Source: Saccharomycodes ludwigii (lineage: Eukaryota; Ascomycota; Saccharomycetes; Saccharomycodales; Saccharomycodaceae). From it: a stretch of DNA of 64,000 nucleotides. The notes beneath the pieces were generated by a model, which had not been told where the DNA came from, did no database searches, and worked only from the letters and a program-made list of their open reading frames with translations. The position numbers and the translations under genes are program-made. Of this stretch, positions 58,279 to 64,000 are shown piece by piece (within the stretch, counting starts at the first letter, position 1; each line of letters begins with the position of its first letter). The stretch spans positions 728,462 to 792,461 of the forward strand of contig NC_060206.1 of assembly GCF_020623625.1 (NCBI RefSeq), in the 5' to 3' direction.

Positions 58279-59840
58279 ACCGGTGGACCAAGAGTGCGTC
58301 CACGCGAATATATAAAACAATATTTAGGGCGGATAAAAAGTGTAGACAAAACATGATCAATTCTTTATTCCGTAATCCTTTCTAATCCCTTGTCGGACAA
58401 AATACGATAACCTTGCCAAAATATATGAAAAAACTTTGTATTTCCTCATTTTTTGTCATAAAACCTTGCATTTTCTCATTTTCTCTATATAAATTCGTTC
58501 ACATTATTAATAGGTTAAAAGCTTTATCACCAAAAAAAAAAAAAAAATTTAATATAAAGGTTTATCAATACCTTTTTTTTGTTTTAACGCCAAATCTTTT
58601 CCCTATACTAATTTTTAAATAAATTGGAATGAAAGCTTCATTAATACAACACGTATCATGTCCAGAGAAAAAGTATATGATAGAAATGTCACAAAATAAC
58701 GTTACACAGTCTAAGAAAGATTATGAAACACTTCAAGACATTGATGCCACCAACGAAGGTGTATCTGAGACAACAATCGCTATTACAAATGCTAGTACCG
58801 CTCCTTTGAATGATTTGGAAGAAACCATTGTTGATAATTCTGTTAACAACACTGATACTATTCACACCACTGCCATAACTAGTACTGCCTTGGTTAGCAG
58901 TAACAGAAGGAAAAAAAAATACCACTGAATTTGAATATACTGGGTTAACTGAATCACAAGTACTAACTTTGAGATGGTATCCAAAACATTCGGCACTAAA
59001 CAGTAAATGGGAAACATGGACATATCAGGATTTCAAGCCAACATTAAAAAAAGAATTGGCAACTGAATTGTTAATTGGTAATAAGGATCTATTTTATTTC
59101 ACTTGTAAACATCCTGGGTTTAATACTAAACGTTCATTAAAAAGAAAAGGACCATCAAATTCCGCCTTAACAAACCATCTTAAATTTGTGCATTTAGTTA
59201 AAAATAAAAAATACCCAGCATCTTATCTGGCCAAAAAATAAGAAATAAGGGATAAATCTATATCGCAAAAATTAACAACATTACTAGTTAATACAAATTC
59301 ACCAGTTGCTATTTTGAAAATAGTGGACGAACAGGCAAATTAACACTTGAGGAACTTGCTAAAAGCTGTAACGATTTGTCCATTTTGTATTCGCGTAAAT
59401 ATACATAATTTCATACTCTAGTAGCACAAATGAATGAAAAGTATGAAAAAAGGACGGTTTTAAAATTATTCACACCTATGAATAAGGAATTTAATATTGT
59501 TCTCAATTATTGAAATATTGACTTTAATGTTGATCAGTTTATTCAATGATTTACCACGAAGGTTATGGAAGACAATTCTATTCAAACAATCCATGATTAT
59601 TGGACTTTAAGGACTGATGACCATTACGTAGCATTTAATGCACATTTTTTGAATAAGGCTAATTAGCTGCAAGTATTTTTATTAGGGTTTTATCACAAAA
59701 CAAAAAAACTTTGAGCACCAAGAAGTCTTTGAATATGGTAAAAAAAGAGTTAGGAAATATAAATTTTTATCCAAAAATTCCTTTTTTTTTTTTTTTTTTT
59801 TCTTTTTTTTTTTTATTGTAAAATTTTTATGTATTTTCAA
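58279..59840 (+). mobile_element. Decayed hAT-family transposon, copy 2
   Basis: Left-end homology to copy 1 starts near 58279 (GGACCAAGAGTGCG) and includes CTTGTCGGACAAA at about 58391. An open N-terminal segment (58629-58928) precedes a frameshift, the BED-like finger segment (58969-59241), a TAA shared with copy 1, and a remnant of the catalytic core at 59540-59760 (DDHYVAFNAHFLNK). Homology ends at a T-rich tract near 59780-59815, so this copy is truncated and lacks the C-terminal half. Bases 58821-59377 are about 97-98% identical to 53273-53830, far closer than the flanks. Confidence 0.75.
58969..59241 (+). pseudogene. hAT BED-type zinc-finger fragment (copy 2)
   Basis: The same DNA-binding segment as copy 1: HSALNSKWETWTYQDF, then LFYFTCKHPGF and ALTNHLKFVHLVKNKK. 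It ends at the TAA conserved in both copies. The frame upstream (58629-58928) is offset by a shift in an A-run near 58912-58920. Confidence 0.7.
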
Positions 59841-61690
59841 GATGACCCATTTTTAAATTCCGTGGAAATAGTTGAAGAGTTAACGTTTTTTGTTACATTA
59901 CATCAAATTTTATATTGCTATTTTTAAATCAGTGCTTTAAAAAAAAAAGACTTGTAGTATTATTTTTAATTATAAGCTTTATATAGATACAATCGCTATT
60001 ATTATTATTGTTATAAACAAATATTTATCATTATAAATATTCAAAGCTCTGATAATAACGAAATATATTAGGTCTTTTTAAATAAAAAAATAACAATCAT
60101 AAAAAATCTCGACGAGGAATGATATATATATTATCTTAGTCATAGGTAAATATAAATATATATTAAATGAGCATTTACATTTTGCTCAGTATTGTTTTAA
60201 TAGCAAGTTTTTTTAAAACTTTTTTATTTTAATAAAAATAGAGGTTATTAAACTTAGTTTAACAGAAAGAAGTGTATGATTGTTACCTAAAGACGAATCA
60301 TTGAGATTAAAAATATATCAATCAAAATGTCTATATATAATATTAAGTATTTAAATATTATAGAAGGGGAAAGAAGAATTAGTATAGAGTACTAAAAACA
60401 CATATAATGCATGATAAACTAAATAGAAAAGATATGTTTAGTTATATGAGTTCAATTTTCCCCAATATTTTCTTTTTGCCAAGTTTTAGAACGTTAATAA
60501 CTTATAAATAAATATCAACATGGCCACTTATTAGATGCTATGTTACTATCACAAATTATAATATAATTGTAAAATCTGAATTTTTAAAGAGGGATAATTA
60601 ATAGAACTTGTCTAACTTTTATTTGTCAGCAGTGTTTGGTTATATTCTGATATAATCCACTAAACTGTTTGATGGGGAATTTAGTAGTTATTCCGATTCT
60701 TTGCATAATACTCATCTATATAATATCCGATTTTTTTCTTTTTCATTTAATTTACGCGCGCAAATAAAATATCTCCGTGTGTGTTAATTTCTTAGTCTGT
60801 CTAATATTTTTTTTTTCCTTCATGCAGAACAGAAAAATGGAAAAGGAAAAAAAATTTTGTCGTATATAAAATGTTCACGCTTAAAAACAAAAAAATTTTT
60901 TTTTTCATTTTTGGAAAATGACGAACGGCACATCATCAAAAAAGAAAAAAACAAAAAGTTTGTTGAAAAATTATTAACAATATAAATATAATGGAACACT
61001 TTTCTTTTCATGTTTCTCGAATTGGTCAAAACCACACTATTTTCACAAAAGAAAGTTGGGGTATTTCAGAAACAAAAAGAAAATAAACTGTAAAATAACA
61101 ATTAAAGCCGCAAAGTGATTATATATATAGTAAATATGTGATTTTTATTGAAATTTACTCACACAATTTAATTCTTTATTCATGTTGAAAGCCTTTTTTA
61201 ATTAACACTAAATAATTTAACCCTAATAAAAAAAAATTTTTTTTTAAGTGAAAACAATTAAAGTATTCTACATTCGTTCTGGTTAAAAAATCGAAAAATG
61301 TATACAAATTGAAAATATAAATATTACATTATGATATTTATTTTACTGTATGATTTTGTAAGTGAAACAGACAATTGAAATAAAATCAATTGTATCTGAA
61401 TTTTTTTTTTATCTTAAAACACAATGGAAATTATTTTTTTGCGTTTAAAAAATAAAACTAAATTAAGATACAAATTGATTTTAAATTTTAATAGATATAA
61501 AAAAGAAAATTATTATATAAATAGAACATTTTTGAGTATTTAGTTTTTTAATTTCTATTTTCAACATTTAATAATTCAAATTTTCCAAGTATAAATTAAA
61601 TCAAAAAAATTCAAAAAGAAAACAACTTTGGTAATTAACGGGAATGTTAACTAGTAATTAAAACAAGGGGTTTTAATATTAGTCCTTTTT
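59841..61690. other. AT-rich region upstream of the flocculin-like gene
   Basis: 1.85 kb of AT-rich sequence with stops in all frames; I see no gene, RNA or repeat. Long promoters are usual for FLO genes. TTTACGCGCGCAAATAAA near 60750 is the only GC-richer island and contains an Rsc3/Swi4-like CGCGC core. Confidence 0.45.
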
Positions 61691-61698
61691 TATTACAA

Positions 61699-64000
61699 TG
61701 GTCAAAAAACATTTATGTCCAAGCAGCGGTTGATTCCAATGGTGGTTGTAATCCGATTTCAAAACCTAGTAATGGGTTTAAGGTGAGATGGTTTCCCTAT
61801 AATATTTACGATACAACAACTTATACAAGTAGAGAATATATGGCATATGGCTATTATCAAAATTCAAAACCTTATCACGAGCAAAATGGTATTACCTCCG
61901 TCATAATTCAGTCAGGATTTCCTTGTCAATATAATGAAAATGATCCATCTCAGTACTACCTCTGTAACGGTGAACCTGATCAACAAGGAACAAATTGGCA
62001 TTGTCCATATCAATATGGACATGATGCTACACTTTGTTATAATGATAACCACTTCCTTACACTTTACCAGTAATTTTTGATTACAATACAACATTCACTA
62101 ATTTTACAATGGAATTACTGGTTACTTTTAGCACCACAACTGGTTCTTACACCTTTACATAGGATATGTTGATGATTCTGCTGGCTTGTTGTCGGCGAAA
62201 ATGCATTTGGATGTTGTCAGCAAAATGATATTACTGCATCAACAACTAATTTTTTGGTGGATGCAATTAAAAATTGGCATGTGGGAATACAAAATTATGC
62301 TGTGGCTAAAATAACAATGAACGCTGGGTCATACTATCCAATAAGAATTGTATTTCAACGCAATTACTAAAGCAGTTTGTTTTTTACAATAAGTTGCCCG
62401 ATGGAACTCTTCTTGATGATATGACCAATTATATATTTACCTTTGATGAAGAAGAGTCATATTGTCCAGCTGCTGAAGATGTTACCACCACATACACACC
62501 ATGACTGGCACATATACATCTACTATTGGTACTAGTTTAACCACAGTATTGGATCAGATGGTATTCCAACAACCTCTACTATCTACACAGTTGAGACTCC
62601 AGAAGTTGAAGGTACTACTACTACTTAACACCCATGGACCGGTACATACACTTCCACTATTGGTACTACTACTACTTACACACCATGGACCGGTACATAC
62701 ACATCTACTATTGGTACTAATGTTACCACCAGTGTTGGTGCAGATGGTATTACAACCACCTCTACTATCTACACAGTTGAGACTCCAGAAGTTGAAGTAC
62801 TACTACCACTTACACACCATGGACCGGTACATACACATCCACTATTGGTACCAGTGTTACCACCAGTGTTGGTTCAGATGGTATTCCAACTACCTCCACT
62901 ATCTACACAGTTGAGACTCCAGAAGTTGAAGGTACTACTACTACTTACACACCATGGACGGTACATACACTTCCACTATTGTACCAGTGTTACCACCAGT
63001 GTTGGTTCAGATGGTATTACAACCACCTCTACTATCTACACAGTTGAGACTCCAGAAGTTGAAGGCACTATACTACTTACACACCATGGACCGGTACATA
63101 CACTTCCACTATTGGTACCATGTTACCACCAGTGTTGGTTCAGATGGTATTCCAACTACTTCCCCATCTACACAGTTGAGACTCCAGAAGTTGAAGGTAC
63201 TACTACCACTTACACACCATGGACCGGTACATACACTTCCACTATTGTACAGTGTTACCACCAGTGTTGGTTCAGATGGTATTACACCACCTCTACTATC
63301 TACCAGTTGAGACTCCAGAAGTTGAAGGTACTACTACTACCTACACACCATGGACCGGTTACATACACATCTACTATTGGTACCAGTGTTACCACAGTGT
63401 TGGTGCAGATGGTATTACAACCACCTCTACTATCTACACAGTTGAGACTCCAGAAGTTGAAGGCACTACTACTACTTACACACCATGGACCGGTACATAC
63501 ACTTCCACTATTGGTACCAGTGTTACCACCAGTGTTGGTTCAGATGGTATTCCAACTACTTCCACCATCTACACAGTTGAGACTCCAGAAGTTGAAGGTA
63601 CTACTACCACTTACACACCATGGACCGGTACATACACTTCCACTATTGGTACCAGTGTTACCACCAGTGTTGGTTCAGATGGTATTCCAACACCTCTACT
63701 ATCTACACAGTTGAGACTCCAGAAGTTGAAGGTACTACTACTTACACACATGGACCGGTACATACACTTCCACTATTGGTACCAGTGTTACCACAGTATT
63801 GGTTCAGATGGTTACAACCACCTCTACTATCTACACAGTTGAGACTCCAGAAGTTGAAGGTACTACTACTACCTACACACCATGACCGGTACATACACTT
63901 CCACTATTGGTACCAGTGTTTACCACCAGTGTTGGTTCAGATGGTATTCCAACTACTCCACCATCTACACAGTTGAGACTCCAGAAGTTGAAGGTACTAC
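61699..64000 (+). pseudogene. FLO-type flocculin (PA14 lectin plus Thr-rich repeats), frameshifted, 3' end beyond window
   Basis: The N-terminal part encodes a PA14/flocculin lectin domain: mature-like start DSNGGCNPISKPSNGFKVRW, then SREYMAYGYYQNSKPYHEQN, as in Flo1/Flo5/Flo9 cell-wall adhesins that bind mannose. No in-frame ATG is found for this frame; the nearby ATG at 61698 is one base out and closes after 11 codons. The lectin frame ends at 62073, and later pieces (SYTFT, VNYIFTFDEEESYC-like) appear in shifted frames up to about 62480. From 62500 onwards come Thr-rich repeats of 45 residues (VETPEVEGTTTTYTPWTGTY...), switching frame repeatedly. Either a dead subtelomeric adhesin or a poorly polished assembly of an intact one. 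Confidence 0.85.
62590..64000 (+). repeat. 135-bp flocculin repeats with scattered single-base indels
   Basis: The landmark GTTGAGACTCCAGAAG recurs at 62590, 62776, 62910, 63043, 63175, 63306, 63441, 63576, 63710, 63838 and 63972. The spacings are 186, 134, 133, 132, 131, 135, 135, 134, 128 and 134. The intact unit is 135 bp (45 codons), equal to the Flo1 repeat length. The 186 interval contains an extra block of about 51 bp. Units are otherwise nearly identical; most deviations are one-base losses. Confidence 0.93.

Noticed and set aside
62590-64000. Regular repeats considered as a CRISPR-like array
   Set aside because: There are no unique spacers; the 135-bp unit is coding and matches flocculin repeats in a eukaryotic chromosome.

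Overview
This is a 64 kb piece of an AT-rich budding-yeast nuclear chromosome. Intergenic DNA is full of long poly-A/poly-T runs, genes are compact and almost intronless, and the proteins are clear Saccharomycetales orthologues. The first 23 kb interleaves genes that lie on S. cerevisiae chromosomes IX (RRD1, IMP2', GUT2, UBP7, ATG44/YIL156W-B, COA1, AIM20, BNR1, YIL161W, SUC2) and XI (PCK1, UBP11, BAS1, SKG1), each as one copy and in matching relative orientation. That is the order expected of a lineage that did not undergo the Saccharomyces whole-genome duplication. PCK1 argues against Hanseniaspora, whose species lack gluconeogenic PCK1. A Saccharomycodes-like yeast is a reasonable inference, but the species is not proven from sequence alone.

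Layout. 1-23 kb is the conserved core: PCK1 (3' end), RRD1, IMP2', GUT2, UBP7/11, BAS1, a spliced ATG44 (mitofissin) gene, COA1, AIM20/SKG1, formin BNR1 and a YIL161W-like gene. 23-31 kb is a metal and cell-surface group: a secreted Bim1-like copper protein with methionine-rich repeats and a GPI tail, a PaiB-type FMN-binding protein, a FRE-type metalloreductase with two TGCACCC sites upstream, and an unrecognised secreted protein. 32-40 kb carries an M16 metallopeptidase-family protein whose zinc site looks destroyed, a secreted invertase (SUC2) and a mitochondrial branched-chain aminotransferase (BAT1). From 40 kb rightwards the region looks subtelomeric: gene-poor AT-rich DNA, an NCS1 nucleobase-type permease, a short-chain dehydrogenase, an MCH-type transporter, THI5, a TMT1/CRG1-like methyltransferase, two decayed hAT transposon copies, a very large cysteine-repeat metallothionein, and finally a flocculin (FLO-type) gene riddled with frameshifts whose 135-bp repeats run off the window.

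The most unusual content is the copper theme. The window holds a 352-aa surface protein that joins a Bim1/X325 copper module to two blocks of GMDMS repeats (22 Met), a metalloreductase, and a 213-aa metallothionein with 65 cysteines built from 18 KCVC-type blocks. Other points of note are the 9-nt first exon of ATG44, the pseudo-protease, a likely gene-conversion tract between the two hAT copies, an identical CCG-N8-CGG palindrome in two promoters, and the synteny of SUC2. No tRNA, rRNA, CRISPR array, telomere repeat or convincing point centromere was found.
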